Shown here piece by piece: positions 43,597 through 52,449 of a DNA stretch of 64,000 nt. The first letter of the stretch is position 1. Each line of letters starts with the position of its first letter. This DNA comes from Bradyrhizobium canariense. Lineage in GTDB: Bacteria; Pseudomonadota; Alphaproteobacteria; Rhizobiales; Xanthobacteraceae. The notes below the pieces were generated by a model. It saw only the letters and a list, made by a program, of their open reading frames with translations, was not told the origin of the DNA and searched no databases. The translations under genes and the position numbers were made by a program. The stretch lies in the NCBI RefSeq assembly GCF_018130465.1, contig NZ_JAFCKJ010000002.1, positions 868,001-932,000 of the forward strand, given 5' to 3'.

Positions 43597-45459
43597 TCAC
43601 GCTTCAACCTCGGCCGCCTCCGCTTTCAGCATCTTTTCCAGCGTTTCCAGCCGGTCGGCCTCCCGCGGCGGCTTGTCCCAGCGCAAGCGGCTGATGCGGG
43701 GAAAGCGCATCGCGACGCCGGATTTGTGCCGCGGCGAGCGCTGCAGCCCCTCGAAGGCGACCTCCAGCACCAAGCCCTTGTCCGGCTCGTGCACGACGTG
43801 GCGGACGGGACCGAACTTTTCGGTGGTATTGCGACGCACGAAGCGGTCGATCTGGAGCAACTCCTCGTCAGTGAAGCCGAAATAGGCTTTTCCGACCGGC
43901 ACCAACTCGTCGCCGGTCCAAACGCCAAAGGTGTAGTCGGAATAGAACGACGAGCGCTTGCCGTGGCCGCGCTGCGCGTACATCAGCACCGCGTCGATGA
44001 TGTGCGGATCGCGCTTCCACTTCCACCACTGTCCCTTCGGCCGTCCGGGCAGATAGGGTGCATCGCGCCGCTTCAGCATCACACCTTCGACGGCGTCCGC
44101 GTCTTCGCCCGCACCAGCGCTGGCGGGATCGGCGCGTGCGGCGGTCAGCGCCTCCCAGCTTGCGAAGGGGACGGTGGGCGAGAGATCGATGCGGGGATCG
44201 TCTAGCTTCCCGATGAAGGTATCCAGCCGTTCGCGCCGCTCCGCAAAAGGCAGCTCGCGCAGATCGTTCTCGTCGTCGCCGAGCAGATCGTAGGCGCGCA
44301 GATGAATCGGAAACTCCTTGATCAGCTTCGCAGACACGACCTTGCGGTTGAGGCGCTGTTGCAGAACATTGAAACTCTGCACGCGCCCTTCGCGCAGGAT
44401 CAGGAGCTCGCCGTCGATTGCGCCTGCCAGCCGCAACGACGGCACGAGGTCCGGAAAGCTGCCCGTGATGTCCTCGCCGGTGCGCGAATAGAGCCGCGCG
44501 GTAATATGGCCGTGCTCATCGCGGCCTGCCACCGCCTGCACGCGGATGCCGTCCCATTTCCATTCGGCGATGTAGTCGGCGGGATCGAGCGCGGCGAAGT
44601 CCGTCTCCCCGATCGCATGCGCCAGCATCACCGGGCGAAACGGCGCGGGATCGCGATTGACCGGCTTGTCGCCGCGGCCTTCCAGCCAGGCGAACAGGTC
44701 GAGATAGGGTGGCGCGAGGCCGGGCCAGATCAGCTCGACCTCATGCGGGTCCTTGTCGCCGAGTGCCGCGGCCGCGGTCTTGGCGAGGCGCGCGGAGATG
44801 CCGATGCGCAACGCGCCGGTGACGAGCTTCAAGAGCGCCCAGCGGCCGGTCTCATCCAGCTCGTCGAGCCAGCGTTCGAGCTGTCTTGGCAGCTCGGTCT
44901 TGCCGAGCGTGCGCAGCGTGGTGACGACTTCGGCCAGGGTCGGCGGCGGTGGGTTGTTGTGGCTGCTGGGGTGAAGGGACTCATTGCCATCTCGCCCGCG
45001 GTACCCCTCTCCCTGACCCTCCCCCGCAAGGGGGGAGGGAACGGTGAGAGGCGTGCGTCCATCACTCTCAGAATCGCCAACGTTTGTTGTGCTCACTGGC
45101 AGCCGCGCACTCCGCTGCGCTCCCTCCCCCCTTGCGGGGGAGGGCGGGGGAGAGGGGTGGCTCGGAAAAGACTGCGCATTGCCATGCACCTTCGGCCACA
45201 TCAGCGCCACCGTCTCCGAGAGGTCGCCGACATAGTCATAGGAGAGCCCGAACAGCACCGGATCGGTGCGCGACGCGATCAGGTCGCGGATCAGCGCGGG
45301 CTTGGCGTGCTTGAAGCTCAGTGCGCCGGTCAGCGCGGCCAGCGCGTAGCCGCGGTCGGGATCGGCGACCTCGCGAAAATAGCCGGTGATCAGCCGCAGC
45401 TTGTTGTTGCGGCCGGGCTCGTAGGCGAGGCGGTCGAGAAGTCCGGCGAAGCGGTTCAT
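43597..45459 (-). CDS. ATP-dependent DNA ligase of the ligase-associated repair cluster
   Basis: A 620-residue ATP-dependent ligase. Residues 1-95 plus about 170-290 form the N-terminal DNA-binding domain. The nucleotidyl-transfer motif is IAEWKWDGIRVQ with catalytic Lys near 301. Later motifs are GAIDGELLILREGRVQSFN, DAVEGVMLKRRDAPYLPGRP and KGQWWKWKRDP, followed by an OB domain. It seals nicks. Residues about 95-167 (PSPPPSPARGEGAQR ... SPLAGEGQGEGYRGR) are a translated palindromic repeat without family counterpart. The start overlaps the exonuclease stop (ATGA), so both are coupled. Confidence 0.92.
   Translation of the reverse strand: MNRFAGLLDRLAYEPGRNNKLRLITGYFREVADPDRGYALAALTGALSFKHAKPALIRDLIASRTDPVLFGLSYDYVGDLSETVALMWPKVHGNAQSFPSHPSPPPSPARGEGAQRSARLPVSTTNVGDSESDGRTPLTVPSPLAGEGQGEGYRGRDGNESLHPSSHNNPPPPTLAEVVTTLRTLGKTELPRQLERWLDELDETGRWALLKLVTGALRIGISARLAKTAAAALGDKDPHEVELIWPGLAPPYLDLFAWLEGRGDKPVNRDPAPFRPVMLAHAIGETDFAALDPADYIAEWKWDGIRVQAVAGRDEHGHITARLYSRTGEDITGSFPDLVPSLRLAGAIDGELLILREGRVQSFNVLQQRLNRKVVSAKLIKEFPIHLRAYDLLGDDENDLRELPFAERRERLDTFIGKLDDPRIDLSPTVPFASWEALTAARADPASAGAGEDADAVEGVMLKRRDAPYLPGRPKGQWWKWKRDPHIIDAVLMYAQRGHGKRSSFYSDYTFGVWTGDELVPVGKAYFGFTDEELLQIDRFVRRNTTEKFGPVRHVVHEPDKGLVLEVAFEGLQRSPRHKSGVAMRFPRISRLRWDKPPREADRLETLEKMLKAEAAEVEA
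45002..45162. repeat. Palindromic repeat inserted in the DNA ligase gene
   Basis: TACCCCTCTCCCTGACCCTC near 45002 and its near-complement GAGGGCGGGGGAGAGGGGT near 45140-45159 bracket internal arms CCCCCGCAAGGGGGGAGGG and CCCTCCCCCCTTGCGGGGG. The same element type lies between genes at 48852-49010 and, as one half, at 52405-52429. Here it lies inside an intact reading frame. Confidence 0.88.
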
Positions 45460-46493
45460 GCGTCGGCCTCGCCAGCGAGCGGCGTCTCGGTCTCCTCCTC
45501 GTCGCCATAGCCGACGAGATCGAGCGGCTGTGCCCGCAGACCCTTGCTTTGGCACCAATGCACCAGCGCGTCTTCCTGGCCGTGGGTGACCCAGATCTCG
45601 CCGGCGCCGGTCGCGGCGATCGTGGCGGTGAGGCCGTCCCAATCGGCGTGATCCGAGATCACCAGCGGCAGCTCGATGCCGCGTTGCCGCGCGCGGGCGC
45701 GCACGCGCATCCAGCCGGAGGCGAATGCCGTGACCGGATCGGGGAACCGCCGCGTCCAGAGATCCGAGGTCGCCGAGGGCGGCGCCAGCGTGATGGTGCC
45801 GGCAAGCGCCGCCTTCTTCACGCCCATCACCGGCCGCAGCTCGCCGAGCGCGATGCCGCGGCTCTGGTAGTAATGCGTGATCTTCTCCATCGCGCCATGC
45901 AGATAGATCGGTGCGTCGTAACCCGCTTGGCGCAGCAGCGCGATCACGCGCTGCGCCTTGCCGAGCGAATAGGCGCCGACGAGATGCGCGCGCTCCGGAA
46001 ACAGCGCCACCGACGCCAACAGCTTCTTGACCTCGTCGGCGGCATCGCCATGGCGAAACACCGGCAGCCCGAACGTCGCCTCGGTGATGAAGACGTCGCA
46101 GGGCACGAGCTCGAACGGCGTGCAGGTCGGGTCGGGCGCATCCTTGTAGTCGCCGGAGGCGACGATGCAGGTGTCCTTGCAGGTGACCGCGACCTGCGCC
46201 GAACCCAGCACATGGCCGGCCGGATGAAACTTCACACTGGTCTCGCCGAGTCGGATCTCCTCGCCATAGCGGATCGCTTGCGTCGATCCGGCAAAATTCT
46301 CGCCGTAGCGCAGCCGCATCATGTCCAGCGTTTCCTGCGTCGCCAGCACCGCGCCGTGGCCGGCGCGGGCATGGTCGGAATGGCCGTGGGTGATCACGGC
46401 CCGCTCCACCGGGCGGACGGGGTCGATATGGAAGCCGCCGGGCTTGCAGCACAGACCGCTCGCGACGGGCAGCAGGATGTCTTGCGGACGCAT
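45456..46493 (-). CDS. Ligase-associated DNA exonuclease (MBL/beta-CASP)
   Basis: A 345-residue beta-CASP metallo-beta-lactamase. VERAVITHGHSDHARAGHGA carries the H-x-H-x-D-H zinc site. FHPAGHVLGSAQVAVTCKDT and IVASGDYKDAPDPTCTPFEL carry later motifs. VISDHADWDGLTATIAATGA and the terminal IWVTHGQEDALVHWCQSKG complete the fold. It is the standard partner of the ligase in this repair set and is thought to trim DNA ends. ATG 46493 is divergent from the methyltransferase with only 67 bp between. Confidence 0.9.
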   Translation of the reverse strand: MRPQDILLPVASGLCCKPGGFHIDPVRPVERAVITHGHSDHARAGHGAVLATQETLDMMRLRYGENFAGSTQAIRYGEEIRLGETSVKFHPAGHVLGSAQVAVTCKDTCIVASGDYKDAPDPTCTPFELVPCDVFITEATFGLPVFRHGDAADEVKKLLASVALFPERAHLVGAYSLGKAQRVIALLRQAGYDAPIYLHGAMEKITHYYQSRGIALGELRPVMGVKKAALAGTITLAPPSATSDLWTRRFPDPVTAFASGWMRVRARARQRGIELPLVISDHADWDGLTATIAATGAGEIWVTHGQEDALVHWCQSKGLRAQPLDLVGYGDEEETETPLAGEADA

Positions 46494-46560
46494 GCCTGTT
46501 ATATAGGTTGCGCCACCGCCTGTTCGAGTCACCCGCCCGCTTCGCTTTCTGGTTCCCCCA

Positions 46561-47499
46561 ATGCCCCTGCGCCTGTTCCTGACCTCCGGCGATCTCATGG
46601 CCGACCGCCGCTTCGAGTTCGCGCGCGACCTCCAGCTCAAGGGCGATCTGGCGGCCGCCGCCGATCTGCTGGAGCAGACGATCGAGCTTGCGCCGAACTT
46701 CACCTCGGCCTGGTTCACGCTCGGCGAAATCCGCGCGCAACTCGGCGAGCGCGACAAGGCGATTGCGGCCTTTCGAAAATCGCGCGAGTCCGATGCCAGC
46801 GACCAGCATGGCGCTCATTTGCATCTGATGCGCCTTGGCGACGCGCAATTGTCCGAGATGCCCAAGGCCTATGTGCAGGCCTTGTTCGATCAATACGCGC
46901 CGCGCTTCGAGCACGTGCTGATCAACGATCTCGGCTATCGCGCGCCGTCGCTGATCTTCAAGGCGGTGGTGGCTGCCCGCGTCGCCGCGAAGAAGCCCGC
47001 CCTCTTCAGGCGCGCCATCGATCTCGGATGCGGTACGGGGCTGGCGGCCGCCGCCTTCGCAAAACAGGTTGATCATTTCATCGGCATCGATCTGTCGCCC
47101 GGCATGGTCAAGGAGGCGCGAGCAACCGCCCTCTATGCCGAGCTCGAAGTCGCCGACATGATCGAGGGCCTGCGCACCAAGAGTGACGCGAGTGCAAACC
47201 TCGTCGTCGCTGCCGATGCGTTCGTCTATCTCTCCGATCTCGGGCCGGTGCTCAGCGAAGCCAGGCGCGTCCTTGCGTCCGGTGGCGTGCTTGCGTTCAC
47301 GCTGGAGACCCATGACGGCCGCGGCAGCGGCCGCGGCATCGTTCTCGGCGAAGGCCTGCGCTATGCCCATTCGGCGGAATATGTGCGCGATGCGATGGCG
47401 AAGGCCGGCCTGAAGCTCCTCACATTGGAGCAGGCCTCGCCACGCATCGAGAACAACGAGCCGGTGCGCGGCCTCGTCGTGGTCGCCGAGAAAACTTGA
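46561..47499 (+). CDS. TPR-containing class I SAM-dependent methyltransferase
   Basis: A 312-residue protein. Residues 15-85 form about two tetratricopeptide repeats (FARDLQLKGDLAAAADLLEQ, AWFTLGEIRAQLGERDKAIA). Residues 130-310 form a Rossmann methyltransferase with AIDLGCGTGLAAAAFAKQ (SAM motif I), FIGIDLSPGMVKEARATA and VVAADAFVYLSDLGPVLSEA. The target is unknown. It sits between the exonuclease and the helicase of the repair cluster, though it is not a recognised member. Confidence 0.88.
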   Translation: MPLRLFLTSGDLMADRRFEFARDLQLKGDLAAAADLLEQTIELAPNFTSAWFTLGEIRAQLGERDKAIAAFRKSRESDASDQHGAHLHLMRLGDAQLSEMPKAYVQALFDQYAPRFEHVLINDLGYRAPSLIFKAVVAARVAAKKPALFRRAIDLGCGTGLAAAAFAKQVDHFIGIDLSPGMVKEARATALYAELEVADMIEGLRTKSDASANLVVAADAFVYLSDLGPVLSEARRVLASGGVLAFTLETHDGRGSGRGIVLGEGLRYAHSAEYVRDAMAKAGLKLLTLEQASPRIENNEPVRGLVVVAEKT

Positions 47500-47613
47500 G
47501 TCTAGGCGCTATACGCGACGCCTTGAGCGTCATTGCGTCGCAAAGCGGCGACTTCCCACTTGCGACACCTGCCACGATGCCAGCACAATGTCCTCGTCAG
47601 GGAGAAACAAATA

Positions 47614-48843
47614 ATGACCAGGAATCCATCGCGGCGCGATTTCAGCGCCGCCGCGCTCGCGACCATCGCGGCATCCACCTTGCCCGCGCCCTACGTCTGG
47701 GCCGCGGAAAAGAAATACGATGCCGGCGCCAGCGATACCGAGATCAAGATCGGGCAGACCGTGCCGCATTCCGGCCCCGGCTCGCTCTACGGCGTGCTCG
47801 GGCGCATCGGCGAAGCCTATTTCCAGATGCTGAACGAGAAGGGCGGCATCAACGGACGCAAGGTCAAATTCCTGACCATGGACGATGCCTACAGCGCGCC
47901 GAAATGCGTCGAGGCGACGCGGCGTCTGGTCGAGCAGGAAGAAGTGCTCGCGCTCTACGGCTCGCTCGGCACCGCGCCGCAGACCTCCGTGCACAAATAC
48001 CTGAACTCCAAGGGCGTGCCGCAGCTTCTGCTCAACACCGGCGCGTCGAAGTGGAATAACCCGAAAGAGTTCAAATGGACGATGGCGGGCCTGCCGCTCT
48101 ATCCGACCGAGGCGCGCATCCTGGCGCGGCATGTCGTCAGCGTGAAGCCGAACGCCAAGGTCGGCATCCTCTACCAGAACGACGATTTCGGCCGCGACTT
48201 CCTCGGTCCCTTCAAGAAGGTTCTGGAAGACGCCGGCGGCACCGCCAAGGTGATCATGGAGCAGACCTATGATCTGACCGATCCGACCGTCGATTCCCAG
48301 CTCATCAACCTCTCGAAGTCGGGTGCGGACGTCTTCTACAACATCTCCACCGGCAAGGCGTCGTCGCAGTCGATCCGCAAGGTCGCCGAGCTCGGCTGGA
48401 AGCCGTTGCAGCTGTTGTCGGCCGGCTCGACCGGCCGCTCGATCCTCAATGCGGCTGGCCTCGAGAACGCCGCCGGCATCGTCGCCATCCGCTACAACAA
48501 GGAAGTCGGCCTGCCCAAATGGGAGAAGGACCCCGACGTGATGGCGTTCGAGGAGCTGCGCAAGAAGTACACGCCGGCGATCGATCAGGACAACACCATC
48601 GCATTCGCCGGCTACGGTCAGGCCGTCACCATGGGCGAGATCCTGCGCCGCTGCGGCGACGAGCTCACCCGCGCCAATGTGCTGAAGCAGGCCTCGAATC
48701 TCAACGGCTTCCACTCGCCCTATTTCCTCGACGGCGTGAATTACAGCTACACGCCCGACGACTACACGCCGATGAAGACGCTCTTCATCTCCACCTTCAC
48801 CGGCAAGGACTGGGACATCTCCGACAAGCCGATGTCGGAGTAG
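47614..48843 (+). CDS. ABC transporter substrate-binding protein, branched-chain type
   Basis: A 409-residue protein with a twin-arginine signal (NPSRRDFSAAALATIAASTL). The type I periplasmic fold is EIKIGQTVPHSGPGSLYGVL, EKGGINGRKVKFLTMDDAYS, LYGSLGTAPQTSVHKYLNSK and VGILYQNDDFGRDFLGPFKK. Ligands of this LivJ-like group include amino acids, amides and aromatic acids. No transport partners are adjacent. ATG 47614 is preceded by GGGAG at 9 nt. It lies inside the ligase-associated cluster without obvious connection. Confidence 0.9.
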   Translation: MTRNPSRRDFSAAALATIAASTLPAPYVWAAEKKYDAGASDTEIKIGQTVPHSGPGSLYGVLGRIGEAYFQMLNEKGGINGRKVKFLTMDDAYSAPKCVEATRRLVEQEEVLALYGSLGTAPQTSVHKYLNSKGVPQLLLNTGASKWNNPKEFKWTMAGLPLYPTEARILARHVVSVKPNAKVGILYQNDDFGRDFLGPFKKVLEDAGGTAKVIMEQTYDLTDPTVDSQLINLSKSGADVFYNISTGKASSQSIRKVAELGWKPLQLLSAGSTGRSILNAAGLENAAGIVAIRYNKEVGLPKWEKDPDVMAFEELRKKYTPAIDQDNTIAFAGYGQAVTMGEILRRCGDELTRANVLKQASNLNGFHSPYFLDGVNYSYTPDDYTPMKTLFISTFTGKDWDISDKPMSE

Positions 48844-48851
48844 GGGCGCTT

Positions 48852-49010
48852 TCTTCCTTCTCCCCTTGTGGGAGAAGGTGGCGCGAAGCGCCGGATGAGG
48901 GGTGTTTCTCCGCGTACTCGAACGATGCTCTCTCGCGGAGAGATACCCCTCACCCGTCTCGCCGCTTCGCGGCGATCCACCCTCTCCCACAAGGGGAGAG
49001 GGAACGGCGG
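48852..49010. repeat. Intergenic palindromic repeat upstream of the helicase
   Basis: TTCCTTCTCCCCTTGTGGGA near 48853 and its near-complement CTCTCCCACAAGGGGAGAGG near 48982 bracket a second pair of arms, GGATGAGGGGTGTTTCTC and GAGAGATACCCCTCACC. The helicase frame is open through it, so part could be translated if an upstream start is used. Confidence 0.85.
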
Positions 49011-49074
49011 TATCTCGCTCGTCGGTCGCGCCGCCCCCTCGACGAACCCACCCCCACGGCTTACCTGTGATGCC

Positions 49075-51651
49075 GTGCCGCCCCGTATCCTCAAATCTCC
49101 GGCCGAGCCTGCCGCGCTGCTGCCCGACCGCTTCAAGGCGTGGTTCGCAGCCCGCGGCTGGTCGCCGCGCGCGCATCAATTGGCGCTGCTGGAGAAAGCG
49201 CGCGAGGACCGTTCCGCACTGCTGATCGCGCCCACCGGCGCCGGCAAGACGCTGGCGGGATTTTTGCCGACGCTGGTGGAGCTGAGCTCCGCGCCCGCAG
49301 TCTCGACAAAATCTCTGGTCTCCACCGGCCGCACCCTGCAACGCACCGGCGGCCTTCACACCCTCTACATCTCGCCGCTCAAGGCGCTCGCCGTCGATAT
49401 CGCGCGCAACCTCGAGCGTCCCGTCGCCGAGATGGGGCTGCCGATCAAGATCGAGACCCGCACCGGCGACACGCCGACGTCGCGGCGGCAGCGGCAGCGG
49501 CGCTATCCGCCGGATATCCTGCTGACGACGCCCGAACAGCTCGCGCTGCTGCTGTCCTCCGACGACGCGCCGTTCCTGTTCTCCTCCTTGAAGCGCATCG
49601 TGCTCGACGAGCTGCATGCGCTGGTGACGTCCAAGCGCGGCGATCTGCTGTCGCTCGGCCTGGCGCGGCTGTGGCGGCTCGCGCCGCAGATGCGGGCGAT
49701 CGGCCTGTCGGCGACCGTGGCCGAGCCTGAATCGCTGGCGCGCTTCCTGGTGCCGCAGCCCGGCGGCAAGGAAGCCGCGGCCGACATCGTCATGGCCGGC
49801 GGCGCGGCGCCGCCGCTGGTCGAAATGATGGACACGCGCGAGCGCCTGCCCTGGGCCGGCCACAGTGCCCGCCATGCGCTTCCCGAGATCTACGAGCTGA
49901 TCAAGGCGAACAAGACCACGCTGGTCTTCGTCAACACCCGCAGCCAGGCCGAGATGCTGTTTCAGAATCTTTGGAGCATGAACGACGACAACCTTGCCAT
50001 CGCGCTGCATCACGGCTCGCTCGATGTCGCCCAGCGCCGCAAGGTCGAGGACGCCATGTCGGCGGGACGCTTGCGCGGCGTGGTCTGCACCTCCTCGCTC
50101 GATCTCGGCGTCGACTGGGGCGACGTCGATCTCGTCGTCAATATCGGCGCGCCCAAGGGGGCCTCGCGCCTGATGCAGCGCATCGGCCGCGCCAACCACC
50201 GGCTCGACGAAGCCTCGCGCGCCGTGCTGGTGCCCGCGAACCGCTTCGAGGTGCTGGAGTGCCGCGTCGCGATCGACGCCATCGCGGAGAATGCGCAGGA
50301 CACGCCGCCGCTGCGCATCGGTGCACTCGACGTGCTGGCCCAGCACGTGCTCGGCTGCGCCTGCGGCGAGCCGTTTCTCTCCGACGAACTTTACGACGAA
50401 GTGCGCACCGCGGCGCCCTACGCTGATCTCACGCGGCCGGATTTCGACGACGTCGTCGATTTCGTCGCCTCCGGCGGCTACGCGCTGAAGACCTATGAGC
50501 GCTTCGCCCGCATCAAGCAGGACAAGGAGGGGCGCTGGCGCGTCGCCAATCCGAAGGTGCGGCAGAGCTACCGGATGAATGTCGGCACCATCGTCGAGGA
50601 CGACATGCTGAAGGTGCGGCTGGTGCGCTCGCGCGGCGGCGGTCAAGGAAAAGCAGGCGGGTCAACGGGCGTGATCGCGCGCGGCGGCAGGTTGCTCGGC
50701 GAGATCGAGGAAACCTTCATCGAGGGCCTCAGCCCGGGCGACACCTTCGTGTTCAGTGGCGAGGTGGTGCGCTACGAAGCCCTTGTCGAGGATCAGGTCT
50801 ACGTCTCGCGTGCCAACGACAAGGATCCGAAAGTGCCGTCCTATATGGGCGGCAAGTTTCCGCTCTCGACCTATCTTGCCGAACGCGTCCGCCGCCTGCT
50901 CGATGACGGGCGCGCCTGGGGTGCCTTGCCGGAGCAGGTGCGCGACTGGCTGTCGCTGCAAAAGGACGTCTCGCGCGTGCCGGCGGTGCGCGAGTTGTTG
51001 GTCGAGAGCTTTCCCCGCGCCAACAAGCATTACATCGTCTGCTACCCCTTCGAAGGCCGTCTCGCGCACCAGACGCTCGGCATGCTCTTGACGCGCCGGC
51101 TGGAGCGCGCCCGCGCCCGGCCGCTCGGCTTCGTCGCCAACGAATATGCGATCGCTGTCTGGGCGCTCGGCGACCTGTCCTTCATGATCCGGGACGGCAG
51201 GATCGACCTCGACGCGCTGTTCGATCCCGACATGCTCGGCGACGATCTCGAGGCCTGGCTCGCCGAATCCGCCCTGATGAAACGCACGTTCCGCAATTGT
51301 GCGATCATCTCCGGCCTGATCGCGCGCCGGCACACCGGCGAGGAGAAAAGCCGGCGCCAGCTGCTGTTTTCGACCGATCTCGTCTATGACGTCCTGCGCA
51401 AGCACCAGGCCGATCACGTGCTGTTGCGCGCCGCGCGGGCCGATGCCGCCACCGGCCTGCTCGACCTGCGCCGCCTCAGCGACATGCTCACCCGCATCCA
51501 GGGCCGTATCACGCACCGGGAACTCGACCGCGTCTCGCCGCTCGCCGTCCCCGTGATGCTGGAAATCGGCCGCGAGTCAGTCTATGGCGAAGCGGGAGAC
51601 GAGCTGCTGGCGGAAGCCGCCGACGAGCTGGTCAAAGAGGCGATGGGATAA
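49075..51651 (+). CDS. Ligase-associated DEXH-box helicase (Lhr-like)
   Basis: About 858 residues of superfamily 2 helicase. Motif I is ALLIAPTGAGKTLAGFLPTL, Ia TLYISPLKALAVDIARNLER, II VLDELHALVTSKRGDLL, III AIGLSATVAEP, IV TTLVFVNTRSQAEMLFQNLW, V SSLDLGVDWGDVDLVVNIGA and VI RLMQRIGRANHRLDEASRAV. A long Lhr-core C-terminal region follows. It is the third member of the ligase-associated repair set. GTG 49075 is the likely start; the frame is open to 48868 only across the palindromic repeat. It is followed after 12 bp by pdeM. Confidence 0.92.
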   Translation: MPPRILKSPAEPAALLPDRFKAWFAARGWSPRAHQLALLEKAREDRSALLIAPTGAGKTLAGFLPTLVELSSAPAVSTKSLVSTGRTLQRTGGLHTLYISPLKALAVDIARNLERPVAEMGLPIKIETRTGDTPTSRRQRQRRYPPDILLTTPEQLALLLSSDDAPFLFSSLKRIVLDELHALVTSKRGDLLSLGLARLWRLAPQMRAIGLSATVAEPESLARFLVPQPGGKEAAADIVMAGGAAPPLVEMMDTRERLPWAGHSARHALPEIYELIKANKTTLVFVNTRSQAEMLFQNLWSMNDDNLAIALHHGSLDVAQRRKVEDAMSAGRLRGVVCTSSLDLGVDWGDVDLVVNIGAPKGASRLMQRIGRANHRLDEASRAVLVPANRFEVLECRVAIDAIAENAQDTPPLRIGALDVLAQHVLGCACGEPFLSDELYDEVRTAAPYADLTRPDFDDVVDFVASGGYALKTYERFARIKQDKEGRWRVANPKVRQSYRMNVGTIVEDDMLKVRLVRSRGGGQGKAGGSTGVIARGGRLLGEIEETFIEGLSPGDTFVFSGEVVRYEALVEDQVYVSRANDKDPKVPSYMGGKFPLSTYLAERVRRLLDDGRAWGALPEQVRDWLSLQKDVSRVPAVRELLVESFPRANKHYIVCYPFEGRLAHQTLGMLLTRRLERARARPLGFVANEYAIAVWALGDLSFMIRDGRIDLDALFDPDMLGDDLEAWLAESALMKRTFRNCAIISGLIARRHTGEEKSRRQLLFSTDLVYDVLRKHQADHVLLRAARADAATGLLDLRRLSDMLTRIQGRITHRELDRVSPLAVPVMLEIGRESVYGEAGDELLAEAADELVKEAMG

Positions 51652-51663
51652 AAGCAGGTTGAC

Positions 51664-52374
51664 GTGACGACGGGCGCGCTGATTTCAGGAGACATCGAGG
51701 ACATGCGCGTTTCGAATGTCAGCATCAGCGGCGTGACGTTCGCGGCCGATCTCTCCGGCGCACTGTTCTGGGAAGAGCAGCGCCTGCTCGTCGTCTCCGA
51801 TTTGCACCTGGAAAAAGGTTCCAGCTTCGCCGCGCGCGGCGTGCTGCTGCCCCCTTACGATACGCTCGCAACACTCGGCCGTCTCGCTGCTGTCATCTCC
51901 CGCCATGATCCGCGAATCGTCATTGCTCTCGGCGACAGCTTTCACGACCGCACCGCGCATGAGCGGCTTTCCGCGGAAGACCGCGACGCCATGGCCGCAC
52001 TCCGGATCGGGCGCGACTGGATCTGGATTTCAGGCAATCACGATCCGATGCTGCCGAGCGATCTCGGCGGCACGGTCGCCGACGAAGTCGCGATCGGCGC
52101 GATCACCTTCCGCCACGAGCCGACCGGCGCGCACGGCGAGATCGCCGGCCATCTGCATCCCAAGGCCCGCGTCTCCGCGCGCGGCCGCTCGATGGAGCGC
52201 CGCTGCTTCGCGTCCGACGGGATGCGCGCCGTGATGCCCGCCTTCGGCGCCTATGCCGGCGGCCTCAGCATCCGTGACGCGGCGTTTGCAAAAATCTTTC
52301 CAAAGAACGGCTTTGTCGCGCATCTGCTCGGCGACCGCCGCGTCCATGCCATCGCTGCGTCGCGGTGTTATTGA
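51664..52374 (+). CDS. pdeM: Ligase-associated DNA damage response endonuclease PdeM
   Basis: A 236-residue (or 223 from ATG 51703) calcineurin-like phosphoesterase. Metal-binding motifs are LLVVSDLHLEKGSSFAARG, IALGDSFHDRTAHE, WISGNHDPMLPSDLGG and GEIAGHLHPKARVSARGRSM. PdeM is the fourth member of the ligase-exonuclease-helicase set and is thought to act on DNA ends. GTG 51664 follows AGCAGG by 5 nt. Confidence 0.9.
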   Translation: MTTGALISGDIEDMRVSNVSISGVTFAADLSGALFWEEQRLLVVSDLHLEKGSSFAARGVLLPPYDTLATLGRLAAVISRHDPRIVIALGDSFHDRTAHERLSAEDRDAMAALRIGRDWIWISGNHDPMLPSDLGGTVADEVAIGAITFRHEPTGAHGEIAGHLHPKARVSARGRSMERRCFASDGMRAVMPAFGAYAGGLSIRDAAFAKIFPKNGFVAHLLGDRRVHAIAASRCY

Positions 52375-52404
52375 GCTGAACACTCTCGCCGTGCACCACT
52401 GCGC

Positions 52405-52429
52405 TCCCTCCCCCGCAAGGGGGGAGGGA
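52405..52429. terminator. Half-palindrome acting as bidirectional terminator
   Basis: TCCCTCCCCC pairs with GGGGGAGGGA around a GCAA-based loop. It lies between the convergent pdeM and LysR genes and is the internal arm of the palindrome found in the ligase gene. Confidence 0.55.
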
Positions 52430-52449
52430 ACAGACCGACCTCGTGGTGA

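Noticed and set aside
45456-46493. RNase J or a cleavage-specificity-factor homologue for the beta-CASP protein
   Set aside because: The 4-nt overlap with the ATP-dependent ligase and the overall length fit the ligase-associated exonuclease better.
47530-50646. 1,038-codon minus-strand open frame
   Set aside because: It is antisense to the binding protein and the helicase, and includes translated palindromic repeat.
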